From Candidatus Kapaibacterium sp. (lineage in GTDB: Bacteria > Bacteroidota > Ignavibacteria > Kapaibacteriales > JAEUSM01), in contig JAEUSM010000017.1 of the NCBI GenBank assembly GCA_016788785.1, positions 381,670 through 445,669 of the forward strand: DNA of 64,000 nt. The letters run 5' to 3'. A program made the translations under genes and the position numbers. Positions 34,901 to 42,796 of this stretch are shown one piece after another. Numbering within the stretch: the first letter of the stretch is position 1; each line of letters starts with the position of its first letter. The notes under the pieces were generated by a model that worked only from the letters and a program-made list of their open reading frames with translations, was not told the DNA's origin and ran no database searches.

Positions 34901-36101
34901 TTCTTTATCTACATATTCTGAAGAAGTAACAATCTTTGACAAAGACTTGAATAGAAGAATTGTTGAGACTGAAACTGTTAGCTTTACTGTTGTAAAACCA
35001 GCTGGTTTGACAGTAAATCCTACACAAGTAACCTCTCAATCTGCTAACTTTACAAGTTCTCAAAGAGTTACTATCACAGCAGGTCCTGGATTTACATTAT
35101 CTCCTGGTGGACATGATGTAGTTATCTTGGCTACTGATGCTGATGGTTTAGTTGATACTTTAGAATACAAATTAACAGTTGCAGAGTCAATTGCTTATGG
35201 TTTCCCTATAACAATTACTAACAATAAAGGTGCTACTCAAACATTACGTTTTGGTGCATCTACGAATACTGCAGCAACAACTACAGGAGACTTGTTCATT
35301 CCAAACTTAAATGATGATTTTGGAAAATTAGATACAAATCACTGTGAGTACGAATTGCCACCTATTCCAAATAATGACGTATTCGATGCTCGCTGGACAT
35401 TACCAAATATCAATGGTTTATTACGTAATGTTTATCCTGTTCCTCAAACTGATCAACAAGCAAAAGAACATTTGTTCAAAGCAAGATTCCAATCAGGTGG
35501 AGTAACTGGTCTTAATGCAGATGTATTCCCAATTAGAATTACTTGGTCTAAATCTGCAGCTGATCGTGCTAACAAATTTATTCAACAAGCACCAAGAAAT
35601 ATCGCGAGAAGACTATTCATCCAAGATAGAAATTCTCAAGGTAACATCTTCTTCGTACACATGGCTGATGCATTAGATTCTAACAATAGAACAGCATCTA
35701 TCCAAGTACAAGAAATTGGTGATGAAATTACAATTTTGGTTACACGTGATGAAATCGAAGGTTTTGTAATTAGTTACGAACCATTCGAAAGATTTACTTC
35801 AGTTGAGACTCCAAGAGGAAATGAAACAATACTTTCTGTAGAGTCATATCCAAATCCATTCAATGCTTCAACTACAGTGAACTACAATGTTCCTGCAGGT
35901 GATGTTGCGAAAGTACAAGTTTATGATAATTTAGGAAATGTTGTTGCAACATTGGCGAATGGTCATCATTCAGCTGGTTCTTACTCAGTAAAATGGGATG
36001 GAACTTCTGCAAATGGTTTCACAGTTGCAAATGGTACATATACTATTAAATTAACTGTAGGAGCTGTCAGCACTGTTGAACAAATTATGTTTGTTCGATA
36101 A
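28971..36101 (+). CDS. Giant secreted Pmp-like beta-helix adhesin with type IX sorting domain
   Basis: The 2376-residue protein has a signal peptide (about 1-24, ending VVQA). Residues about 40-100 are a beta-helix entry (GTLLIEPGTRVEFFPNGRLID). About thirteen GGAI/GGAIY-type motifs, many following an N-N turn, are spread over residues about 265-930, the hallmark of polymorphic outer-membrane (Pmp-like) right-handed beta-helices. Residues about 1825-1960 include a cadherin/putative-Ig module (TPAWLKINTRSGVLYGTPTY). The last 90 residues are a sorting domain (SYPNPFNASTTVNY...GNVVATL...TYTIKL). It is likely exported by type IX secretion and displayed as a long fibre-like adhesin or structural surface protein; function is inferred. 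GGAGG precedes the ATG. Codon choice looks strongly biased (GGT, CGT, ACT), suggesting high expression. Confidence 0.85.
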   Translation: MKLWFRLGLILLVSILSVVQVVQAQTPTLDVSGRINSTALRVFTKDTVYRINGTLTVAGTLLIEPGTRVEFFPNGRLIDSVGGRIIADGTLSASFNSSITPQSINFAWNYGTLDYYYSPGVITSAVSNDATVSPSKRNLVFNFKVGPTGIVNSNTINPGEYAMTPAQALLFTAARIGGDGFNNSVTYRRGNGNSVNVTPAPITFVGQPVGNFSNEWGHIIILPGSRSAFFRNCVFQNFRKDTTVDRVAIYGQGGTPTALQNLNNAINKETNGVGGAITSFSSRTWLIGCTFRNNFARRKGGAVSLQQALPGIGVYPPVDVVPLGFYEANKNPALTDNQTGQPNAVNASIIRIDNADTTLAEPLTDANRQVVDDARVATFLGRHRNLTFENNEVLLSNYGIQTVGTPPVQVISDLLNQPATFPRAWGDEAYGGAMSIEGRDETRKIEVGLGINNSIRVGNQIRVFATADSLNFRNNRARNLQSNPASLGARGGALYVGNYTNVTLAGRFDNNSTSAPFQSNVNQAFYSLGGAIYAANTQGRLQVRGGREDITGEAREVVSHFTNNTAGAGGAIYIDGNVDKQMSPIIGGFDVATGGLAGILRVREYGRNILFENNTATVHGGAIYTKRNLASVGGGGVVQNINLGYDNNVIYRNNTAGLSGGAISINIPPGTLTQNDRYVQLVRSTFQGNMVSSPTASASDKQLVRGGGAIYSVNADLNLVKGSQFMNNTVYNGNGGAIAMISPNVTGNRYFLSDLDNVTYSLGTRGVATAYQSLDSVFTRLTVTTPDARMLTRFIENQAETNPDPTLMGSGITQLGDVKRVHPGLPLRENGIGLGGAIYVLDSVTTNRNMRVDSIFFNRVRIQGNDAWTGAAIYSDNYNLRLNFARSLVTQNIATSNIGKNQNAVTGPYLVNVVTQQGDTANLNPASSDLAGAVFYGEVIGPVPSFRSFEAGNTIDENQARFIIRLPDAPDSKGTLIGTTGVGFGGVDTLRGNYWGQSEAKVILKQYVYNGLGNIVDSTTQETFFIDFDTTNGATNQLSFIRGATDGTKQTQGPFERAGKVPNWTYTPIPNLNAAWNNQDAVNPVSIPEYILLSGHIYDIFDKNTDIKVADYSRERLSPIEDFAVGIPPRLRLYTDATKPSLGKVIKRLTRDTRYVDSTAKYPFLTTLQTEWASREFDTRYSSQSLGGRLVHPLGYPLYLEAQTNYNWSSINRADITNDDPLYHNESVFFVINVTTGDFIRVNMKQLTEGSEILRGKVDLVPDSTNRSDTRLRLAAEGLSVFPAGINAILSELASAEKEDNGVLQGRKYDADQLNLGTMPASLNGFSPYSNQPSLNLTRQNLPGNRDQVTYFAGQRYGALPVNVGDHIHINSRTILRREGVDSARNKGIDFVITESTPAPRFTGAVDSLTNFIVPEFRKSIFVVEDRDYPEFYDARARNEVLRITARDTNNFWDPRSIMNPSHRARLDYSWSPLGGVNNALSYWLKADTTQNDNVGTYNRANGWVELFGTPINPFVVPGGERLVVGVTNFPPSKFTAEQTIAYDYYNDATATLTKVTNGNDTVARVNANIFRSFFNVPVYDVANSRYLQQDTLNYARNLTSRDTVRIFVIDSIPQFVLRANSIQPATRNFNFSNAGSPLDIEQLSVPATYNIAGDPVSNHRLWIANVADDDILRFQIDVNTNDELEDSLAASGRFSSLDGTQLFWNFPYGRTSYSFASGANSANDLINVDNNVTEVRPNWLANKYNYELVKPDQDQAPTVIDTNLTEFATRGRLNIRVPANETFGLLTPRTSQTLNQNLNLDTLVRIAVNDGHGGINFLTRRIIVNIAPTILTTQLPEAVEDFDYNPTLDSTIRIVAFDHNAGNWGNLDSFRLIYAPETGIRKDEHFWEAGNWDAITSTAKTPAWLKINTRSGVLYGTPTYDAADVNDAPRNVDTVTVLVKDQGGLTHVVNLPLTVRATNHAPEWGDAPVVRCIDTDSLSTYSEEVTIFDKDLNRRIVETETVSFTVVKPAGLTVNPTQVTSQSANFTSSQRVTITAGPGFTLSPGGHDVVILATDADGLVDTLEYKLTVAESIAYGFPITITNNKGATQTLRFGASTNTAATTTGDLFIPNLNDDFGKLDTNHCEYELPPIPNNDVFDARWTLPNINGLLRNVYPVPQTDQQAKEHLFKARFQSGGVTGLNADVFPIRITWSKSAADRANKFIQQAPRNIARRLFIQDRNSQGNIFFVHMADALDSNNRTASIQVQEIGDEITILVTRDEIEGFVISYEPFERFTSVETPRGNETILSVESYPNPFNASTTVNYNVPAGDVAKVQVYDNLGNVVATLANGHHSAGSYSVKWDGTSANGFTVANGTYTIKLTVGAVSTVEQIMFVR

Positions 36102-36115
36102 GAGATTGCAAAATA

Positions 36116-36144
36116 TGGGGGTGGAACACCCACCCCCAATTTAT
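36116..36144 (+). terminator. Hairpin after the giant surface gene
   Basis: TGGGGGTGG (36116-36124) pairs perfectly with CCACCCCCA (36130-36138) around AACAC, followed by ATTTATT. The short T-rich tail suggests partial termination, allowing reduced read-through into the following surface genes. Confidence 0.7.
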
Positions 36145-36184
36145 TAAAAAATAAATGCAAAATTTAAAAAATTCGGAGATTAAC

Positions 36185-38152
36185 ATGAAACGCTTTCAAT
36201 ATATTGTACTTGCAACATTCGTAGCAATGTTTGCATTGACAAATACAAGTAAAGCTCAAATCAACGCGGATTTTGAACCACCTGTAGTTATTACTAATCA
36301 GATATACACTGAAATTTGTGATGTGGACACTGTTATTCAAGCGTCTAGTTTTTATAGAATTTTAGCTGGTAATACGATAGTAGCTGACAGAAATGATGGT
36401 TATTTTCCTTTAGAATTGAGTAATTTACCGTTTAAATTTGATTTCGGTGGCTTCAGAGTTAGTAGAATTTGGATTAGTGTCAATGGATTCGTTTCCTTTG
36501 ATAATGTTCAACCAGGTTCTATCTCTGCCAACCAACGTAATCCTCGTGGTTTGTTTATTAAATCTGCTACTTTTCCTAATTATGTTGCAGCTCCATTTTG
36601 GGGTGATCACTATTACAGACAAGTTCCAGACAGATTGTCATTGACAAACAAATTTACTAAATCAAGAATATCGTACGCAGTTGTAACTGAAAAAGATTTT
36701 AACTGTAATCCAGTTCAAAATCCTCGTAAAATGCTTATCATCCAATGGAAAGATTTGAATGTTCAAGATACTACCAATACACAATCAGTTGCAAACTTTC
36801 AAATTCGTTTGATTGAAAAAAGAGATGATGTTAAAAACAATTACCAAGGTGATATTGAATTTTGGTATGGACAAGTAAATGGTAATGATTCATCTACAGT
36901 GGTAAATGGTAATTATGTAGGTGCATCTGTTGGTCTTAAAGGAACCTTAGGTTTCAATAACGACTTTGCAGATTTCTACAATGGTTTATCATTCAACACT
37001 CCTGGAACTTCAGGTACAGATACTAATAGAACTTTTGCTTGGAAACCTACTGGTGGAGATGCAAGAATCTTACGTTTCGTAGCAAGACCTCGTCAATTCT
37101 CTTCAAACGAATGGGGTAATGGAGATCCAGATTTATCGACTGCATCTGGTCAAAGACACTTTGGTTTCGAACAAAACAGATATGTAACATTGTCTGATGT
37201 TCATGAAATCTTAAAGTCAGAAACTACTAGAATTCGTTTAGACTCTGTTTACAGAAGAAATGCATTTTATGCTGACGTGAATCATAATGGTCGTTATTAC
37301 TTTACAAAATCAGGAAATGTTGTTACGAAAAACTTCATGACATTCAGAAATATCGCTTTCGATAAATTTGGACCAGGTGAAGGACCACTTCCTGTAGGTA
37401 TTACAAATCCATTTACTGAGATTTTCTACGAAGCTAATTCTTATGATGCTGCGTTAATTCTTGGTTACTTACAAAACATTGTTCCAACATTACCTTGGTT
37501 ATTAGATACTACGGTAATTTCTGGAAAAGCATCATCTGTTGCAAATGCATCTTCAATTGAATTTGTTAATTCTGAAGTTGTTTCAGCGAATACTTATAAA
37601 GTTCCTGTTTATTTAAATGGAAATTCAAGAGTATTCTCAACTACATTTGATGTTGAAAATGCAAATGTTGTTTCTATTGAAACAGTTGATAATAGTGTTG
37701 TAGCAAGATTTGACAACAATCGTGTTGCAATCGTTGGTCATGGTTCTTTTGACTTTGACAAACCAGTTGCATACATGACTGTTGAAAGTTCAAATGCTTT
37801 GGCTACTGCAAAAAATGTTAACTTCAATGAAGCAGAAGTTCCTTCTGTAACTATGGAATTAGCATCGCAATTGCAAACTGCTTTTGGTGTATCAAATACT
37901 CCAAATCCGTTTACTCAATCTACAAACATTTCGGTATCTATTGAAAATGCTGGAAACTACTCTGTAGGCGTTTATGATCAACTTGGTAACAAATTGACAA
38001 CATTACGTCAAGGTTGGTTAACTCCTGGTCTTTACAATATTGAATGGAATGGAACAAATCAATCTGGTGCTTCTTTGAGCAACGGTATTTATTTTGTTCG
38101 TGTTGATGGTGATAGAAATACAGCAAGTCGCTCAGTTATTTTGAACAAATAA
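36185..38152 (+). CDS. Secreted surface protein with type IX sorting domain (655 aa)
   Basis: The ATG at 36185 gives a clean signal peptide (MKRFQYIVLATFVAMFALTN, cut after SKAQ) and is preceded by CGGAGAT; the in-frame start 10 codons upstream is not used. Residues about 60-330 form a beta-rich domain with VSRIWISVNGFVSFD and YVAAPFWGDHYYR, a pattern of nidogen-like or lectin-like secreted domains. Residues about 480-560 resemble a cohesin-like sandwich. The C-terminal about 85 residues are a sorting domain (NTPNPFTQSTNISVSI...GIYFVRVDG). Function is unknown; it is probably a partner of the giant adhesin just upstream. Confidence 0.8.
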   Translation: MKRFQYIVLATFVAMFALTNTSKAQINADFEPPVVITNQIYTEICDVDTVIQASSFYRILAGNTIVADRNDGYFPLELSNLPFKFDFGGFRVSRIWISVNGFVSFDNVQPGSISANQRNPRGLFIKSATFPNYVAAPFWGDHYYRQVPDRLSLTNKFTKSRISYAVVTEKDFNCNPVQNPRKMLIIQWKDLNVQDTTNTQSVANFQIRLIEKRDDVKNNYQGDIEFWYGQVNGNDSSTVVNGNYVGASVGLKGTLGFNNDFADFYNGLSFNTPGTSGTDTNRTFAWKPTGGDARILRFVARPRQFSSNEWGNGDPDLSTASGQRHFGFEQNRYVTLSDVHEILKSETTRIRLDSVYRRNAFYADVNHNGRYYFTKSGNVVTKNFMTFRNIAFDKFGPGEGPLPVGITNPFTEIFYEANSYDAALILGYLQNIVPTLPWLLDTTVISGKASSVANASSIEFVNSEVVSANTYKVPVYLNGNSRVFSTTFDVENANVVSIETVDNSVVARFDNNRVAIVGHGSFDFDKPVAYMTVESSNALATAKNVNFNEAEVPSVTMELASQLQTAFGVSNTPNPFTQSTNISVSIENAGNYSVGVYDQLGNKLTTLRQGWLTPGLYNIEWNGTNQSGASLSNGIYFVRVDGDRNTASRSVILNK

Positions 38153-38153
38153 T

Positions 38154-39371
38154 ATGTTGAGACTTCTCTATATTTTCGTTATGGTACCAGTCCTTTGGGC
38201 TGGTACCGTATACGGAAATCAACAAGACTCAATATTACAAATTAAAGTAATTGGTGGAGTTGTTAGAGATACTTTTGATTATTGTTCTGAAGGTGAAAAA
38301 GCTATTACTTTAGAAATTTCCGTTGGGAATGTTTCATTGGCTGATAGTTTAATGTTCTTTGAAATTGTAATGCCTCTTGATACATCGAAGTTACGATACG
38401 ATGGTCAAGTATTTTTTACGAACACCTTAGGAGGTGGAAGTAGTATGTTTACTTCAACCGGCTATGATCCAATTTCGAATCAAATTTTTATAGAGGCTGG
38501 TAATAAAGATTTGAGCTTAATTGCGGGTAATGTACCATTGGTTCGTTTAAGATTGATTTCAAAAGTTACCTGTGATGATTCTATACCATTTACTGCGAAA
38601 GCTTACTTTAATAGTGAATTTAAAAAGGGGATAATGCCTCCATTGTCTTTCAATAAAGAATTATCTGGTAGTCATCAAATAGTAGCAAGACCTATATTTA
38701 AAGCATCAAGATTTTTGTCAACAACAATTGACGGTGTAGATACTGTTCGAGTAGACTCTGTAAAAACAACAAAAATTCCAATCACTATTGCAAGTGGTCC
38801 CGAAACAAATGTTGATTCAATAAGAGTTTATTTGTCAATCAGAAATAATCCAAATATTTCTATACCATCGTATGAAGTTTCCTGTGGCGACTTCAAGTTG
38901 ACTGAAGTTGATTCTTTCAATTGGTTCTTTGACTATAAAACATCAAATCCTAATGGAGTGTTGTTTCAAACGGAAGTAGAAGTAAAAACTATCGGTACTG
39001 CAACAGATAGTTTTGATATATTCCTTTGGAGTAAAAGTCTTACATCTTGTGATTGTATTACGTTTAACTCTATGACATCTACAAAAATTACTCATGGGTA
39101 TAAAGGAGTAATATCATCTGTAAATGATAATGAAAGTAATGAAATTGTCATTAAAGAAACAAATGAAATTATAGAATTACAATCTACGAGTGGTAAAAAT
39201 ATAACCGGTGTAACAATTTTCTCACTACTTGGTGAGAAGGTGTTTGAATCAAATTATGATAGTTACAATGTTGTACTTACTAAACGGCTACTTTCTTCTG
39301 GAATGTATCTAATCCATGTACAGTATGACCATAAAACAGAAATAAATTTAAAATATATATTTAACAATTAA
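38154..39371 (+). CDS. Secreted cohesin-like protein with sorting-type C terminus (405 aa)
   Basis: The start ATG lies one base after the previous stop and has no ribosome-binding site of its own, so translation is probably coupled. A signal peptide (about 1-22) precedes a beta-sandwich resembling cohesin-type modules (ITLEISVGNVSLADSLMFFEIVMPLDTSKLRYDG, then VPLVRLRLISK, about 40-170) and a second beta region. The C-terminal 75 residues look like a sorting domain (ITGVTIFSLLGEKVFE...SSGMYLIHVQY) but lack the PNPF motif. Codon use appears less biased than in the flanking surface genes. Function unknown; surface assembly is inferred. Confidence 0.75.
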   Translation: MLRLLYIFVMVPVLWAGTVYGNQQDSILQIKVIGGVVRDTFDYCSEGEKAITLEISVGNVSLADSLMFFEIVMPLDTSKLRYDGQVFFTNTLGGGSSMFTSTGYDPISNQIFIEAGNKDLSLIAGNVPLVRLRLISKVTCDDSIPFTAKAYFNSEFKKGIMPPLSFNKELSGSHQIVARPIFKASRFLSTTIDGVDTVRVDSVKTTKIPITIASGPETNVDSIRVYLSIRNNPNISIPSYEVSCGDFKLTEVDSFNWFFDYKTSNPNGVLFQTEVEVKTIGTATDSFDIFLWSKSLTSCDCITFNSMTSTKITHGYKGVISSVNDNESNEIVIKETNEIIELQSTSGKNITGVTIFSLLGEKVFESNYDSYNVVLTKRLLSSGMYLIHVQYDHKTEINLKYIFNN

Positions 39372-39392
39372 TTACAGTAATCGGAGACAATT

Positions 39393-42300
39393 ATGAAAAA
39401 ACAGTATTCGTTTTTTGCGAGTAAACTGCTCCTTTCATTTCTCATTTTGGTGGGTGTTCTCGGCTTCAAATCGCAGGAATTACTTGCTGTGACGCCTTGC
39501 GGAGACGTAGCACCAAAATTACCAGAGCTCAGTTTAGTTATGGGCAACAAAGCCGATGGAGAACGTGTATACCCAAGTGGTATTTACCGTATGTATCCAT
39601 CACGTGGCACAGAAGCTAGACGCGAAATTTTAGTCCCTGTGTTTATTGAAAACTCATGGGTTTCTGATCTTACAAATCCTGCTTTAGCGGTTTTGCCAAT
39701 TTACAGTTTCAAATTCAAAGTTCAATTTGATAGCTCTGAATTTGAATTTATTTCTGTACAACGTTTTGGTGCTCGTCCACAGGACACGGTATCAATGGCA
39801 AAACACTTTAATTTAAGTGCGGATGTTATGAATGATACTACCTATACACGTAGTTACCAAGCATTCAGCCCTGATAATGGTGCAAATCCATCAACTTTTG
39901 ACCAAATTCGTAGAATTCGTGGTAAAAGAGTTATGATTGCAGGTTCTTCAGCTGAACCTCTTCCAACTACATGTGGCGAGTTTTTACCTCTTGTTTATTT
40001 GAAATTCCGTTACAAAAAAACAGAAAACTCTCCTGATATCGTACCTACAATGATCATGATAACAAATGATTCTTTGATGTATAATGATTTTGTAGTTCGT
40101 TACAATGTTGCTACAGCTCCTGTAAATCAATTGCCGTTTCCATCACGTCCAAGATTTAATCCTGAAAATATTCAGTTTGGTTTGCCAGTACCAAAACCAG
40201 ATAATCCTGCATTAGGTGCTGAATTGGAAAGAACTACATTTAGAGGTTTGTCTGGTATTGATCATTCAGATGTTCCTCAATCTGTTAGAAACGCTTTCGC
40301 TTCATTCCCATGTATTCCAGGTTCGCTTTGGTTTGTACCGTATACTGAATTTCCACGTCTTTCATTTACAGATAATAATTCTGAAATTAGAGACTTGGGT
40401 GCAGATCCTTCTACGTTGTTTTTACGTGATATCCATAAATTCAATAAATATTCTGAAACTGATTGGCAGTTAATTGAACCTATTCATTGTAATTTTAACA
40501 ATGCAAACATTCAAACTCCAGCTACCAGAATTATGGTACGTAATGAAGTTCCTAATACACGTGTTACTAACCTAAGAGTATTTACGGATTCTCCATGGTT
40601 AAGAGTTCGCTCTTTCAATAATACTGCTGGTGCAACTACATTGCCAAACCCAATTCCTGTTGCAACTAGAGACTCTGTTATTCCATCAATTGATAATGGT
40701 CTTTTAGGTGTTGCCTCTTTATGGGATAACACTTCATTGAATGCACAAGAGCAAAAAGTTGGTTTGGAAATTCAAGTGAGTAGAACTCCAGATATGAGAG
40801 ATAACTCTGCTGAACGTACAGGTATGTATGTTGGTAATATTTATTTCTCTTCAGAAGATTTGAATAATGGTCGCGTAAAACTTCAAGTGAAATTCTTCCA
40901 TTTCAAAAATCCACTTGAGTTCTACAGTAACTTAGATATGCAACAAGATGTATCTCGTGAATCTGAAGCTGAAGGTATTCCTTTGGAACTTGAAGGTATC
41001 TCTCAATCAGGTGGAGCACCTCAAAATCCAGTTAGATTAATATTTGGTACTGGTTTTAGAGCAACTGATGGTATTGACTCTTTGTTTGGAGAGTATGCAT
41101 ACCGTTCTATCCCTGCTCAACAAGATTCTTTCTGGGCAAGATGGTTCAATCCAGAATTGCGTAACTTTGACAATACTGCTGATTCTGTTCCATTTGGTTT
41201 TGGTGATGTTCCTTTAGATAACAACACACTTCGTATTGAACGTTATAAATCACGTGATATCCGTAGCGTTTATGACACTACAAACTCATTACGTTTCTAT
41301 TGCCGTTTCAATAGAGGTTTCAATATCAACGATCGTATCGTTGTAACTTGGGATGATGGTTTCTTCCCAACAGGTTCTTCTTTGTTTATCAGAGATACAC
41401 TTGGTGGTCAAATCTTCTCTCAAAACATGAGAACTGCTACTGTTGTTGGTACTGGAACTCGTGGAACTAAACGTTCTTATACAATCCAAGATGCACGTAT
41501 TACATCATTCGTAATTGAGTATACTCCACCAAAAACATTGCGTTTTGTTGATGAAAATGATTCTGCAATTATCAAAAAAGGTTGGAACTTGTTGTCATTA
41601 CCTGTAAGACCATCAAGTGACTTCTACAAAGACATTTATCCAAATGCATTCAACAAACCATTTATCTTCAATGGTAATACATATGTTGCTGCTGAAAACT
41701 TAAGTGTTGGTACAGGTTACTTTGTATTGTATGGTGATGATCGCGATATTAATTTCCAAGGTGTTCGTATCTCTGAAATTAATGCAAATAATCAAGTACG
41801 TTTATTACCAGGTTGGAACACTATTGGTGCATTATCTGAACCAGTTGCAACGAAATATATCAACTTTGCGGAATACCAAAATAATCCTATTCCTTCAACA
41901 GGACAGATTAAATCAGGTATTTATGGTTATCAAACAGATCGTGGTTACAGAGAAGTAACTGAATTACTTCCTGGTCGTGGTTATTGGATAGACATTGATG
42001 TTATTTCTTACTATACAATCAAATTACCACCAACAGGTAAAGCGACTGTTCCAGTAGTTGACCATGAGAGAAACTCAGTTTTATCATCATCAGCTAAGTT
42101 AGTACTTCGTGATGTAGATCAAAAAGAAGCGGAAGTATATGTGTCAAATGATCAATCTGCTATTTTAAACAGATTCTCAATGCCACCAGTACCTCCATCT
42201 CAAATGTTTGACGTTCGTTTTACATCAAACAAATATGTTGAAAATGCTGATGCACCAGTTATCCGTTTCCAAGCGGTTAAATATCCTGTTGCATTAACAA

Positions 42301-42704
42301 TTGAGAATACGAACAAATCATACACTGCAGTTGATGCTTCAACTGGAAAAGTATTAGGTACATTATCTTCTTCTTCTCCATCTGTTGTTATCAATGATGC
42401 ATCTGTTGAATATGTAAAACTTCTTCCTTCAAATGGAGCTGGTTTAGATCTTGCAGTTGCTGCTTATCCTAATCCGTTTGATGTTAGTTCAACAATTAAC
42501 TTCTCAGTTCCAGCTGCTGGATCTGTATATGTGAAATTGTACAACACTATGGGTCAAGAAGTTGCTACTATCGTTAATGGAACGTACAATGTTGGTACAT
42601 ATTCAGTTCCATTCTCAACAACAACATTGCCAACTGGTCAATACTTGTTGAAAATATTCTCTAACAATAATGTTTCTGTAAGCACAGTAAATATTGTTCG
42701 ATAA
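39393..42704 (+). CDS. Large secreted surface protein with type IX sorting domain (1103 aa)
   Basis: The ATG follows CGGAGAC. A signal peptide (about 1-30) is followed by a cohesin-like domain (VPVFIENSW...YSFKFKVQFDSSEFEFISVQ, about 60-230), long beta-rich regions, a GWNLLSLPVRP segment near residue 730 and a related LPGWNTIGAL near 805 (repeated modules often seen in Ignavibacteria-type secreted proteins), and a sorting domain (AYPNPFDVSSTINFSVP...GQYLLKIF) in the last 85 residues. It is the second largest member of the surface locus and looks highly expressed by codon choice. A strong terminator follows. Biological role is unknown. Confidence 0.8.
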   Translation: MKKQYSFFASKLLLSFLILVGVLGFKSQELLAVTPCGDVAPKLPELSLVMGNKADGERVYPSGIYRMYPSRGTEARREILVPVFIENSWVSDLTNPALAVLPIYSFKFKVQFDSSEFEFISVQRFGARPQDTVSMAKHFNLSADVMNDTTYTRSYQAFSPDNGANPSTFDQIRRIRGKRVMIAGSSAEPLPTTCGEFLPLVYLKFRYKKTENSPDIVPTMIMITNDSLMYNDFVVRYNVATAPVNQLPFPSRPRFNPENIQFGLPVPKPDNPALGAELERTTFRGLSGIDHSDVPQSVRNAFASFPCIPGSLWFVPYTEFPRLSFTDNNSEIRDLGADPSTLFLRDIHKFNKYSETDWQLIEPIHCNFNNANIQTPATRIMVRNEVPNTRVTNLRVFTDSPWLRVRSFNNTAGATTLPNPIPVATRDSVIPSIDNGLLGVASLWDNTSLNAQEQKVGLEIQVSRTPDMRDNSAERTGMYVGNIYFSSEDLNNGRVKLQVKFFHFKNPLEFYSNLDMQQDVSRESEAEGIPLELEGISQSGGAPQNPVRLIFGTGFRATDGIDSLFGEYAYRSIPAQQDSFWARWFNPELRNFDNTADSVPFGFGDVPLDNNTLRIERYKSRDIRSVYDTTNSLRFYCRFNRGFNINDRIVVTWDDGFFPTGSSLFIRDTLGGQIFSQNMRTATVVGTGTRGTKRSYTIQDARITSFVIEYTPPKTLRFVDENDSAIIKKGWNLLSLPVRPSSDFYKDIYPNAFNKPFIFNGNTYVAAENLSVGTGYFVLYGDDRDINFQGVRISEINANNQVRLLPGWNTIGALSEPVATKYINFAEYQNNPIPSTGQIKSGIYGYQTDRGYREVTELLPGRGYWIDIDVISYYTIKLPPTGKATVPVVDHERNSVLSSSAKLVLRDVDQKEAEVYVSNDQSAILNRFSMPPVPPSQMFDVRFTSNKYVENADAPVIRFQAVKYPVALTIENTNKSYTAVDASTGKVLGTLSSSSPSVVINDASVEYVKLLPSNGAGLDLAVAAYPNPFDVSSTINFSVPAAGSVYVKLYNTMGQEVATIVNGTYNVGTYSVPFSTTTLPTGQYLLKIFSNNNVSVSTVNIVR

Positions 42705-42739
42705 TAGTTCGTTTCTTTCTTAAAGGAAACAGTATTCAT

Positions 42740-42780
42740 GAAATGGGCAACAGAAATTGTTGCCCATTTCTATTTTTATT
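42740..42780 (+). terminator. Strong rho-independent terminator after the surface genes
   Basis: GAAATGGGCAAC and GTTGCCCATTTC form a perfect 12-bp stem with a 7-base loop, followed by TATTTTTATT. It separates the 1103-residue surface protein gene from the next, smaller one. Confidence 0.9.
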
Positions 42781-42796
42781 TGTACATTTACAGTCT

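Noticed and set aside
38154-42704. A cellulosome-type cohesin/dockerin system suggested by the cohesin-like domains
   Set aside because: No dockerin repeats (paired calcium-binding D-x-N-x-D motifs) were seen in any neighbour; cohesin-like sandwiches are common in secreted proteins of this lineage.
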